Part shown: positions 52,236 to 63,695 of the stretch, piece by piece | Position numbering within the stretch: the stretch's first letter is position 1 | Layout of the letters: each line of letters starts with the position of its first letter | Origin: Zygnema cylindricum | Taxonomy: Eukaryota > Streptophyta > Zygnematophyceae > Zygnematales > Zygnemataceae | DNA length: 64,000 nt | Assembly: GCA_037447655.1 (NCBI GenBank) | Contig: JBBHKE010003117.1 | Location: 115,557-179,556 of the forward strand | Reading direction: 5' to 3' | Made by a program: the position numbers and the translations under genes | Notes under the pieces: generated by a model | The model's input: only the letters and a program-made list of their open reading frames with translations | Databases searched by the model: none | What the model was told of the DNA's origin: nothing

Positions 52236-53921
52236 TATGTGTAATAAAAGCATGGATTATGTTCCTAGATGTTTTCAAAGAACATAGTTTTGCTTTCTTG
52301 CAACGTCTGTGACTAATTAAATGCTTAAATGCGATTTTTCTTATTTTTTTTCTAGAAGATTTGTTCTGGTTGTACAAACATTCTCTCTTACATGCCGTGA
52401 CAGGGCACTTAAGGTGGGCAGAACATAGTGACTTTTTTTTTGGTAGTACTTTTAGTGTGAACAAAAAATGGCTCTACTAGAGGGATTGCGGCAACTTCAG
52501 TTGCAAATCCTTTCGTCATTTATTCGGTAAGTTGAAACTGTTAGGAAGTGTTGGATGAACCACCAAAGGCGACTGCAAATAACAGAGGATGATGAATTGG
52601 ACATCCCAGAAACGCAATTAAGACCGCGCCAACAACAAATCAACATAGGCAACATTTAAATGCTGATTGCCATAGTAGTGAATAGGCTGGCATTAGGGAG
52701 TCTAGGTGACTGCAACTAAAGGGTTTTTTGGATGGTGTCAACAATTTTAAGACCACAGAAGGGACAGAAGAGACTTGTGCTCGTTAATAGAGCCTGGATC
52801 TTCTACCTGGAAGTACTGTGTTGACTTCCACGTCAATTGGCAATCGTCTCCGAAGTGTTATCTTATGTCATTTTCTATACCGACAGTACATTGTGCTTTT
52901 GATAGACTTCACAAGAAACAGCGGGTAAGATCATATAAGATTACCAAATGACAAATGATAAATATTGAAAAACTGAAATTGCAAGGATGAGCTAAAGAAA
53001 ACACGCGGTCACGGTCATTGACTTGTGAAAGATCATTTAAAAAAGCCATGAAAGAGGCAAAGGGTTCCCAGCCTCCTCATTTTGCTTTAAGTTCTAATGA
53101 GTCAATGCCACTCGTGTCAATTCAAGTGCAATACGCATCATAAAATAGTTTGTTGTTCAACAAACAATTTGATCTCATTTATATGTTCTGTTATTTCCTT
53201 CCTCACAAAAAGATACAAGGTAGAAAAACAAAGGTTGCATGTAAAATCACACTACCACACCTTTTGTCTCACTTTATTATGCTCATAGTATTCCCTTGCT
53301 ATTTACATTCTCCTGTTTTTTTGCTATTTACATTCCTCATCACTTTCATTCGTACGGAATTTACAATCTTATAGTCTGTAACCTCCCGCCTAAGCTTTGT
53401 TCCACATTATTTCAGTACAAGACAAAACACGCAGGAATAAATCACTGCAGAGTAGTATTTAATCCACACTAAAAACCGTTGCAAACAAGTACTCATTCAA
53501 AAGCCTCAAGACGCATTTTGCAACCTATCCGTCACAAATTTTTCACTTCCACCATCTATAGGACTAGCTAAACCTCTAATGTCTTCCTCTCCCTCTTCCC
53601 CTCTCTCTCCCTCTCTTTTTTCTTTGAGACTGATCACTCTACCAAGCCTTAATCTGCTCTTATTTAGAGTATAATACTGTACATTAGAATGTTTCCTCCT
53701 ATATACAAAGTGCAATATGTGTTCAAATCGCTTCCACATTCTTGCCACGGAAGGATCCGCATTCCGTACAGTCGTACACGTTCTCCTCACTTTGAAAAGA
53801 GCTCAAAACCGTACAACGTCGAACGTACTGTACTTTCCATGAGTCGCATCTCTCATGTTATTTTTGAGTTTTGAGACTCCGCGGTAGGATATCCATGTGT
53901 ACAGTATACATGTATAGCAGT
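52236..53921. other. Intergenic without a supported gene
   Basis: No protein-like frame. A short GA/CT-rich run is at 53,575-53,625. Confidence 0.5.
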
Positions 53922-54356
53922 TTACATCACTTTAGCGTATTCAGTATGCAGCTTTACTTTATGTAAGGGTTCAGTTTCCCCCAAATCCAGCCACATAGTT
54001 AACGGGCCGTTCGTATGACGGCCGGCCGTCACACATTCCACAAATTGTTCCATCGACGTCATCTTAAACGTCGATTTCTCTTTGAAACTCATGTCTTTGA
54101 AAATATCGTATTTTTCGATAAATTCGTCGCAGTCGATACCTTTCCCGTCCACTTGAACGTCGATTTTTTCATGAAAACGTACTCTTCCTTCTTCTTGCGA
54201 GTCCAGCTGTAACTTCCCTCTACAAGGCGGCCACGCTCGTTTGAAGTCGGAGTGTTTTTTTAAACTTTCGATTGTTCCGTGCACTCCCTTGCCATCTTCA
54301 TCACGAATAGAATCGCGGAACGTAAGGTTTACTTCAACCTCAGAACCTCGTTCCAT
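53922..54356 (-). CDS. Hypothetical 144-residue protein
   Basis: A clean ATG-to-stop frame with charged, soluble composition (for example EVEVNLTFRDS near the start, KIDVQVDGKGIDCDEF in the middle, and an LHTEYAKVM end). No signal peptide, membrane segment or family is recognised. Its CG-rich codons contrast with the AT-rich flanks. A Harbinger-like element begins 23 bp upstream of the ATG, so either the promoter lies in or beyond that element, or the frame is itself part of transposon DNA. It could be one exon of a larger gene. Confidence 0.4.
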   Translation of the reverse strand: MERGSEVEVNLTFRDSIRDEDGKGVHGTIESLKKHSDFKRAWPPCRGKLQLDSQEEGRVRFHEKIDVQVDGKGIDCDEFIEKYDIFKDMSFKEKSTFKMTSMEQFVECVTAGRHTNGPLTMWLDLGETEPLHKVKLHTEYAKVM

Positions 54357-54379
54357 TTTTTCCTTTTTTTTTCGGCTAA

Positions 54380-55158
54380 GGGTATGTCCCCATGTACTTG
54401 TAACTTAGCGAACTTACTTTGTATTTTAGCGCGGATCCGGCGGACCCGGTGTTCAAGTGTCCCTATGTCTGTAAGGACGAAATCGTAACTTACGCTTGTG
54501 ACGATTGTATACGTCGACAGTACCTGTGACGGTTGTCAACGTCTACAATCTGTGGTCGCACGTTGTTTTTTGTACCTGCGTGTGACGTCGCATGTCTTAC
54601 CGTGACATTGTAGACGTAGCGCCTTCCAGCCTGTGCAATTTCACGGTCGAAGAAGATGCGCTTTGTCTTCGCGTCGCCTGTCCGCTCGACGTGAAATGGC
54701 ATCGGAATTTGAAGACCCCTGCAAAAAAGAAACCCGTACTAGACGAAAACGGACAAATCTAAACAAATTGTGTACTTGTCTTTGTCGTATTAGAACGCAA
54801 ACGGACAAAACATAGCGAACTATGTACTTTTCTTTGTCATTGGAAATCGTAGGATTTTTGTCGAAATTTACAGCACGTGCGAAAGTATGTTCCTATTTGT
54901 CAATCGAAAAAACCTAATTTTAAATCACATCGCGCATGTGTTTTAAAGATAAGGTTGAAGATGACGTTTTTTGTCGTCGAAGTGGGTCGAAAAGCACAAG
55001 ACGACAACTTTTCGTACATCCTAAGTTCAGGGATGACGCAAATTGTACTCTACAAATTTGCGATTCCTTCGTACGGTTGCAACTTAGGCAGTACGGCGCT
55101 AAGTTTTACAGCAAAACGACAGGAAAAAACCCTTACTTATGCACATGGGGACACACCC
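54380..55158. mobile_element. Harbinger-like non-autonomous element
   Basis: A 779-bp element with inverted ends GGGTATGTCCCCATGTAC and, reverse-complemented from the right, GGGTGTGTCCCCATGTGC. The trinucleotide TAA directly flanks both ends (54,377-54,379 and 55,159-55,161), the 3-bp duplication typical of PIF/Harbinger elements. The interior has long relics but no recognisable transposase. Confidence 0.65.
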
Positions 55159-55161
55159 TAA

Positions 55162-55643
55162 GTTCTTATCTCTTTTTGTCTTCCTTTTTCCTCTCCTCTC
55201 TTTCTGCTTCCTTTACTCTCTCTCTCTTCGCTTCTACCTTTCTCTCCTCCCTTCTCTCTTTCTCTCTCTCTCTCCCTCTCTTTTTTTGGAGGCTTGGTTC
55301 ACCTTTGTGTTGTTATACTTACGGCGAGAGTGTGCGCTATTTTGTCGTTTATTCAAAGTTTAAAGATAGTTTTTTAAATCAGACGCATGCATGCAAAGAA
55401 GCGATTTTTGCCGTTTTTTGAGCTGCACGATTCACTTCGTTGATTCGAATAATTTCCGATCGAAAGAGCGAACGCTTTTAAGATAGAAGCCTCATTGAAT
55501 AACTCGCGATGGAAAAACCGTCGGGGTACAAAAGGGTAAAAAAAGAAAAAGTGACATTGAAAGACTACAAGAGTCTAAAGAGAAAATAGGCAAAGGCTTC
55601 AAGGAATAGCTTGTGGTGGACAAACAGTTCGGGTACAAAGCAC
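55162..55643. other. Intergenic without a supported gene
   Basis: A CT-rich run (55,165-55,290) followed by unremarkable sequence. Confidence 0.45.
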
Positions 55644-57859
55644 TACACCACGAATCGTAATTAGAGTAAATTACTCTAATTCGGTCGCTCGAAATTTCGA
55701 CTCTATTACATCAAATAGAGTAAATGATTCTAATTTTTTCATTATTCTAATTTAGGTAAGTTTAATTAGCGTAACAAAATTGTAATATAGGTTCGTTTTA
55801 AATAGTGTGGAGTACGGACGACGTTCGACCGTGCAAAATTGTACTTTTTTAAGTAAAAAGGTACAAATATTGATTTAATACAATCGCGCTCGCACGTGAA
55901 ATCGCACTAAACGAAAAATTAATCACATCGAAAAAAAGCTGTTCGCATAACTCTCATCCGTCGACAGCATCGTCGTCAGTGTGAACATCAACTGACAGTC
56001 AGCGCGACAAATAATACTAACGTCATAATGACGTCAAAACTATACGGACTGACAGATTCTGTACATCTACGTAATTTAGTGTTCATAATTTCAGCGCGGA
56101 AATTTATTGCCGACATAACCCAATATAGAGTACTTAAATAAATTAGAGTAAACTTCCTCTGTGAAAAAATTCAATCACATAAATTAGAGTGACAACAAAT
56201 TGTGACCACAGAGTTTTACCAACGAAGGTAAAAATTTACTCGTACGGCGTATTGAATAGAATCTGTACAGGCAAACGAAACTTGAGATTTGTAAAAGCGT
56301 ACGAAAATGTCAGAATGGTTAGTGGATGGCAACAGAAGCGTGAAACAATATCCTCCGTCAAAGATTTTCTTGCGGCTTCCGGTGGCCTCGCATCCTCCGT
56401 GGCGGAAGGCACATGTCATACGCGACGTGTACCCACCTGGTCGCGCGGTCGTCGTGGATATTTGTTCACTTTTCCACGAGGCGCGATGCCATTCGTTCAG
56501 GCGCTAAGAATTGACCTACTCTGGGTCATTTGTTGCGAACTGAAAGTGTCAGACGATGGCGTATCCGATCATGCATCCGACGGTCCACGTTTACGCCCAT
56601 AAACGTGGAGAATCAAATCCCTCATTCAGTAGGCTTGTTTTTCTGACATTTTTTTTTTTTGTACGGCACTGTACGAAACAGTACGGTTTTCTGTAAACAA
56701 CGGCATATTTTCCCTAATGGAACCTCACCCTAATTCGTGTGATAGAACTTTTTCAAAAAGGAAATTTACTCAAATTTATCAGTAAGGCCTGTTCTCCATT
56801 AGGCGGTCCTAGTAAACATGCGGAGACGTCTGTTTCTAGTGTTTACTGGCACGGCGTTCCATTATGTCGTGCCAGTGAACATCGTTTCTCAATTATGATT
56901 GGAGCCACGTAGGCTATTTTTCAGATTCATAAAATCTAAAAATATTCTTCAAACTGAAAATATGTACGTAATATTTGTACGAGCGGAGGTAGTTAATGAT
57001 TCGTACGAAAATTTTGTGACCAAATTTAATTTTGAATTTGATCAAAATTTCGAAACGGAATGGCAAAAAGGCGCCGCAAACTTTGTAGGTCAACGGATAT
57101 CAGAAAGAGCGTGCGAGGATATTTCGGTCGGCCTGCATACACCGTGGCGGAAGGCACATGGCGTGTACGACGTGTTCGTTGTTCATCGCCTATTATGGGT
57201 GGATATTTTTTTCACTTTTCACGTGTACCAATGGTACGCGACCCGTGTGAAGAAGAGAGTCTCTTCACACTGGACGATTTGCGCGATTGCTTCGCGAATA
57301 TAAAAAAGTGAAACATCCAACGGTCGATACTTACGCCTATAATATTGGAGCCATCCAGTTAGCATGTTTCGTCATGTTTTGTCTCACAAAAAAAATAAAA
57401 TGGTACGAATCTGTATGAAATCGTACGGCATCCAGTAAACAACCCCACTTTTCCTGTAATGGAAGTTCACCCTAACTCTAATTTGGGCGTAAATTTGGGC
57501 GCTGAATATATCCACTGTAAATTAAGTACAAGTACAGAATCTGACAAAACGTACAATTTCACGTCATTATGACGTTTGCATTACGCGGTTTGTTAAAACG
57601 CAGTTACATGAAAAAGACCTGTACTAAATCATTATTTGTAATTTTTTACTTAATAAAGTAGAGTTTTTCACGGTCAGACACCGACCGTACGCCATACTAT
57701 TTAAAACGGCACTGTATTAGAGTTATTAACGCTCATTCAAAAAGTACCTTAAATAACGTAAAGAATAATTTAGAATAATGTACTTTATTTATAGTGATAG
57801 AGTCAAAATTTGGGGTGACGGAATTAGCGTACACAACTCTAATTACGATTCGCGGTGTA
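55644..57859. mobile_element. Long-TIR DNA element with an internal duplication
   Basis: Left terminus TACACCACGAATCGTAATTA. Right terminus reverse-complements to TACACCGCGAATCGTAATTA. Inverted similarity extends inward for several hundred bp (about 55,644-56,180 against 57,460-57,859), including 'gactctat', 'acttaataaa' and 'ttattaacgct' words. The interior holds two direct, diverged copies of one block (about 56,290-56,740 and 57,000-57,480). Each has 'gtggcggaaggcacatg', a 'gtggatatttttt' word and 'gtacggcatccagtaaacaa'-like text. A related copy lies at the window start. No transposase is recognised. Confidence 0.65.
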
Positions 57860-58151
57860 CTATAGTTTTCGCCGTTATCGTAACACAAGCCACAAATATA
57901 TGTACGGCACCTGCACATCTCCAATACTCTTCTACATGTAAAGTGAACGTAACACATGCCCGTGAATATGGTACGGTGGCAGCATGGCCTGCGGTTCCAT
58001 TCTCTTGGAAGAACGCAATTCTTAATTCTCAATGTTTTACGCCCTATGCTGTCCAAGCAGCATCATGCAAAGCAGCAAACCCTCGGTATGCAGCAATCCA
58101 CTGTTGGACACTTGCAGTGAGGAGACAACCATTCTCTCGGAAATGATGCAA

Positions 58152-58207
<56 letters not shown>

Positions 58208-58334
58208 TAGTCTCCTATACCGGATAGACAAGATACGTCCATTCGCTATATACCCACGCATTACTGTGAACTTTTCAGCAGAAAGGACGATTGTCAGTTG
58301 TAAAAAGGATTATTCAGGATCAGTACATCGCAAG
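57860..58334. other. Upstream flank of the Glu-rich gene
   Basis: No separate gene is supported. A CT microsatellite lies at 58,158-58,204, about 130 bp before the chosen ATG. It could fall in the promoter or 5' leader. Confidence 0.4.
58158..58204. repeat. (CT)n microsatellite
   Basis: A nearly pure CT dinucleotide run of about 47 bp. Confidence 0.95.
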
Positions 58335-61266
58335 ATGAGTAGGGAAGGGACAAAGGCTGCGATGAAGAAGGCTTTGAATCATCTTCTTCCATATAAGATT
58401 GCAAATAAGCAAGAAATTATCCAAGCAGTGAAGGATAACTTTAAGGTTTTCTTTTCTTATTTTAAATGAATTGCATGTATTTCTTGCGATTACATTATAA
58501 AAGACTATTTGCACTTTTTTGTATTGCTTCAAATATCTATTGTTTATCAGAGAAAATTACTTTTTTATTTGGTTTATTGTAGTCTAGTTGGCACTCATAA
58601 AATGTAATTTTTTTTAGTGAGCATTAGAATTTTCAAAAGAAAACCTGAGCACGGATCCTGTATTTTACATATTATGATTATACAATATAATTTCTAAAAC
58701 AAAAAAGATACATAACTTTATTTACATATTATTATTATACAATACAATTTCTAAAACACAAAAGATACATAACTTTATTCATATGGTTTTTTTTTTCCTT
58801 GATTACAGGATTCAGAAGATTTAGATCTCGATGGAGAAACAGGATATGAAGGGTTAGTGGATTACATCTTATCGAATAAAGAAAGAGAGGTAACTCCTCT
58901 AGACTCCATTTGACTCAATTGGACCCCATTTGTCCACATCGGACTCCGTAATAATATAGTTTCGTGCAATGCAAGAGGATAAGCGTCCTCCAATTTTTAA
59001 GTCTCACATTTACAAATTTGTTTTTAATTTGCAGGAGTCCTCATAGGCCTTGTTCCTGAATAATGTAGGCAATCCTTACTAGTAATTCCTCCGGAATCAG
59101 TGTTGTGGTAGAAGAGAAAAAGAAAACATTCTAATAATTCTCCCTTCTTCTTATTGTGTGTCTTCTCCTCTACTTCCTCGAGTCCTCCGTAGGAACCACT
59201 TTAAACATAAGAAGATATCTCTGGAAACTTTCTTATCTTTATAGAAATAAACCTGTATATATATGTATATATTATATGTGTGTGTGTGAGTGTGTGTGTG
59301 TGTGTGTGTGCGTGTTTGGCCTAATGATGGAAATTGATGGACTTTGCAGCAAAATTATGAAGAGTTTACTTCGGAAGAGGAAGGATTTGGCTCATCCCAA
59401 GAAATAAGCGGATATGCCGAAGGACCTTCGCAAAAAGACAAAAAAGAATTGACAGCTCATCCTCAGATTTCTACGGCAAACTGTGCCATGGAACATGAAG
59501 CAACGGAAATTTGTTGGAATCGCCGAACGGGGCGAGATTTGATCGGAAGCGCAAAAAAGGGTACCGGAGGAGTAAATAATAGTTTTATAAAGAATCGTTT
59601 TACAAACAATGGTTGTAACATAAGGGAAGAAGTCAACGGGGAGCCTAAAAATAGGGAAAGAGCGAATGGAGGGAGAGGAGATGGAGGGAGAGGGGATGAA
59701 AGGAGAGAGGGAGATGAATTGGAAAAGAATGGAGGGAGAGGAGACGGAGGGAAAGGGGATGAAAGAAGGGAGGAAGATGAATTGAAAAAAATAAAAGGGA
59801 TGGAGAAATTGCAGTTACAAGAGGACGACGGTGTGGAGAGAGGAAAATATGATTATTTAGATAAGAAAAGGCTTTTTTGTCGAGAAAAAATGAAGGGAAT
59901 TGGAATAGAGGAGGCAAAGAAAAGGAGAAAGGAGGGTGTGGGAGAGGAAGGGACGGAAATAGACATGGGGAGGGAGAGGAAATCTGAGGAGGAGAGCGAG
60001 AAGGATGGATCGAGGAAGGACGAGAAAAGGGGGAAGGAGATAGAGAAATGGACGTTTGATAAGAAGATTTTGGAGAGGAAGGAGTTCGAAAGAGAGAGAA
60101 GGGAGTATATGGGGGAGAGTGAGGAGTTCGAAAGAGAGAGAGAGATGTATATGAGGGAGAGAGAGGAGCGGCTGAATATGATGGAGGAGACGTGGATGAG
60201 GGAATCCGAGAGTTTGGAGAAAAAGAAGGAGAAGTTGAAAGGAAGGAAAGAGGAATGTATGAGGGAGAGGAGGGAGTGGGAGAGAGAGATGGAGCAAAAG
60301 AGAATGATAGAGCTGGAGAGGGTCAAAGAGAGGGACAGAAAATTCGAGAATTTGAAGAAGAAGTGGCAGGAATTGAAAAGGGAGAAACAGGAGTTTGAGA
60401 GAAAGAGGGAGGAGTTAAAGAAAAAAATGGAGTGGGAGAGGGAGAAAGAGTTAGAGCCTGGGAGAGAGAGTGAGAGGAAGGAAAATGGGAAGATGCAGGA
60501 GGAGAAGCAGGGGGAGGAGGAGAAGGCAAAAGAGGATGAGGAAGAGATGGAGGTGGAGAAGGACGGGGAGTTTGATAAAGAAATGGAGATGGGGGGTAAG
60601 GGGGAGGAGAAGGAGAAGGAGAGGGAGAAGGAGAAACAGATGGAGAAGCCAATGAGCTTGGATTTAGGAAAAGAGAATTACTGTGAGGTAAAAAAGGGAA
60701 AGGACAAGGAAATAAAGGAGGAGGAGAAAGAAAAGGAGAAGGAGAAAGGGAAGGAGAAGAAGAAGGAAAATTGGAAAGAGAAAGAAAACGAGGAGAAAAA
60801 TTATCAGAAAGAAGGAAGGGAGATGGAGAAGAATGTGGAGGATAAAGTGAAGAAGATGAAAAGTGTGGAGGAGGAGGAGACAAAAGGAGAAAAGTCCCAA
60901 TCAGATATTATTTCTGAAGTAAACTTATCTCCTTCTCTTCCTCCCACAAATGGATTTTTTGAATTTCAGTTGATGGAACTTAGCCCTCATAGGGAACCAA
61001 GCCCTCTTACAAAGGAAACAAATGTGTTGGTTGAGTTTCCTTTCATGGAACTTAGCCCTAATCGGGAATCCGAATTGAAAACAGAAGGTGAATGTAGTTT
61101 TAAGTTAGAACCGGAAACAATGTCAACCGGAGAAGCTTTGGAAAAGGAGGAGATGGAGGAGAAGGAGGTGGGGAATGAGAGTAACTTTGGGAAAAATGAG
61201 TTCTCATTTCATTTTGCTCAGGAGTCTACTAGAGAGGATGGCGTCCTCCACTCTCCGAAACTGTGA
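58335..61266 (+). CDS. Glu/Lys-rich coiled-coil protein of unknown function
   Basis: Three exons: 58335-58445, 58809-58889 and 59350-61266. All are phase 0 with GT-AG introns, giving 702 residues. Residues 1-64 look globular (KKALNHLLPYKIANKQEI, then an acidic segment and GLVDYILSNKERE). A polar region follows. From about residue 240 to 580 there is a long run of E, K and R with regular heptad-like spacing, predicted to be coiled coil or a single alpha helix. Two related short motifs near the C-terminus, FQLMELSPHREPS and FPFMELSPNRESE, are about 29 residues apart. No family is recognised. The exon 3 purine-rich DNA produces long false frames on the other strand. A coding-like frame continues after the stop. 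The start at 58,335 is the first ATG that leads into the conserved-looking segment. Confidence 0.7.
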
Positions 61267-61485
61267 ACCTCTTTTGTGAAAAAATGGAAGGATTTTGAAA
61301 AATAATCGACGGATTTTAAACAAAACCGGAAGTGATATGAAGAGATCGAAGTTGATGGAAAGGATGAGGATCTTGTACAATATGAGACAGTGCTTTTGAA
61401 AAGATTAAATGATTTCGAAAGCGAGGATGGAGCACTGGAAATCGATGCATTACTAAGTGAGAGATTGGTCAAATTGACTTGTTGA
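61264..61485 (+). pseudogene. In-frame coding-like extension after the Glu-rich gene stop
   Basis: The exon 3 frame continues beyond TGA (61,264) with protein-like text. It is interrupted by TAA and a second TGA, and ends at TGA 61,483-61,485. The last stretch (YEEIEVDGKDEDLVQYE, LLKRLNDFESEDGALEI, LLSERLVKLTC) is 51 codons with no stop. Each interrupting stop is one transition away from Arg (CGA) or Gln (CAA). It may be a lost C-terminus, a spliced alternative last exon, or chance. Confidence 0.4.
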
Positions 61486-63695
61486 TAACATGACCGTGTC
61501 GAGCCATGGTCATCTCAATGCATTCACTGCTTGTTTAGGAATGATTTTAATATCGAGATGTTTGTCCTTTACGGAAATTTTGCATAAGTGTTGGTATAAG
61601 TGCATCGATGATGTCATCTTGTGAAGACATCCCCATTTTAGATTACTTGTTATATTGTGTTTAGTCCTATGAACCGCTTTGTGTGAGAAATATGAGACGT
61701 ATGTGACATGGGCCTCGTCCGTAACATTTTGTTCATTGACCAATAGTATCATTGAAGCTCATTACAGTAAAAAGTGTGATGGTTTGTGTAGTATTCATAT
61801 TGAATATTGTGTTTCAGTTTCTTCCCGTGAATCTTGTCAATGGATTTTACATCCTGTGGCAATAAACATTAGCTTGTGGAACTGGCTGTGGTACATGATA
61901 TGAGTTTTTAGCCCGGGTTTGTTATATCTATCAGTGTAAATTCACTATGCTTTTGGATTTGTGCTGTGACTATTGAGTAGAAAACATTTATCACATTTCT
62001 GACCAGATTCATACATCAAATACAGTGACATAAAGTAGGAAATATCTTTCAATTGGAAACTCACGATAATCACCTTGTTGGACACAGACAACCCGAGCTT
62101 GAGCGTATTATTAATTTGGGCTTGAATACAATCTCATTATGATATCCTCGCAAGCTTACGGAGACAGTTAAGTATGATTAGCTGAAATCATTTCCATCGT
62201 CGTTGGTATAGGACATGGTTTCTTCTTTTAAGAGGATCCAAAAGTTCGATGAATATTGTTGGAGATTATTGTCATTGTGAGAATTGACACCATTAAACGT
62301 TTTTTTCATTGAATTAGTTGATAAATAGGTAGCTGTGTCTGAAACATGCCACGTCTTAAATTTAGGACTATACATCCGATCATAATTTATACACTTTTAG
62401 ATGTTTATTGTCAATTTATACAAAGTTAATGTGCTGGCATATGAGCACTAAACATCGATATGTTATACTGTACTTTTTTTGTTTGAAACCAGTCTTAAAA
62501 TAAGTGGTGTTTGCCTGAGAGTCACCGACTGTTATGAAATATTTTGCTTATGCTTGCTACAAAATTCATAAATCTTCACACCAAACGAGGTTAAATTATA
62601 TACAGCAACCCGTGTGGGGTATAGCTTCAGCACAGTTTCACCACATACAACCTTTAAGAAATTGTTTGATGCTCAACTTTACAGGCCACCTCACTGGATT
62701 GTGTTATGAAAAAGCAAAAGTCGCAAGCTACCGGTAAAAAATTGCTGATTGTTAAACCGACAACATTGAACTTGCAAAAGTTACAACTCAGACTCTTCAA
62801 GGATGCTGTTATATTCAGTCAAAATACTGTTTCAGCCGATTCTCTTGGCTTAGCGCTAAAATTATCAAACGGTTCCCAGTGCAAGTGAATGAGGAAACTA
62901 TTAAAATTGTATGCTTCTTAAACAAAAGGCTCCAACATTTGGACAAAACATGACATGTGAACCAACAAGTTGCAATATCGGGGACATCTTCCTCACCAGA
63001 ATGGCTTGATGGCAAGAAACCACTGCGTTGCAGAAGTACAACTTGCCTTGTCAATAACTTTGTTGATAACTTTGGGTCCTTAAGCATCATCATCAGTCGT
63101 CAGATGGATAGCAACCTGTCATCCTTCTGAGTCAAATACGGTAAACCACCTGGGGAACCAAAACTTCCACAATTCCTTTCCAATCTCTCGGCAGTAGGAA
63201 GAGAAGATAGAAACTTTGCGCAGCACTTTCATTTCCCTCCAAAGGAAATAATTAATTGGTAATAATTAATTGGTGCCCTAAGATACACTTGAAATAGAAG
63301 ATTAAACCACAATTAAAAAAACAAATACATTGACTTTGCAAGCTGCTGCCAACTCATGTAAGCCTAGGATCATTATTATTGCCGTAAAACAAAAACACAC
63401 TAACTCTATATTAACATCCCAGGCAAAAATATACTAATCTCAACATATCGCTCCGTTGCACGCTGGTTTTATTCTTAACCGAAAGATCGCAGTTGAACCT
63501 TTTCCGAAACCTAGCCTAGTTTGCATAGCATCCGTTTGTTTTCCTTGACCTATCAAAAAACACATGGGATCCAGCTACACTAAGTTATTAAGCATTCTAT
63601 GTAACACCACTTGCATGTCAAAATGCATCTAAAGATTCACTCAAATGAATCAGAAAAAGCTACACTGAGAGAACACTGATGGTACAACGGAGGAG
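61486..63695. other. Intergenic between convergent genes
   Basis: AT-rich, with no supported gene. It holds the 3' regions of the Glu-rich gene and of the minus-strand gene at the right edge. Confidence 0.45.

Noticed and set aside
53506-53790. 94-codon minus-strand frame downstream of the hypothetical protein
   Set aside because: It has no good ATG context and a Glu/Arg low-complexity part from a GA-rich run. No link to the upstream frame was found.
56189-57311. Overlapping 60-137-codon frames inside the long-TIR element
   Set aside because: They lie in different frames of two diverged copies of the same block, with no shared conserved frame. Treated as repeat sequence.
60323-60883. 186-codon Ser/Pro-rich minus-strand frame inside the Glu-rich gene
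   Set aside because: It is the complement of the purine-rich coding exon. Such antisense frames lack stops by composition alone.
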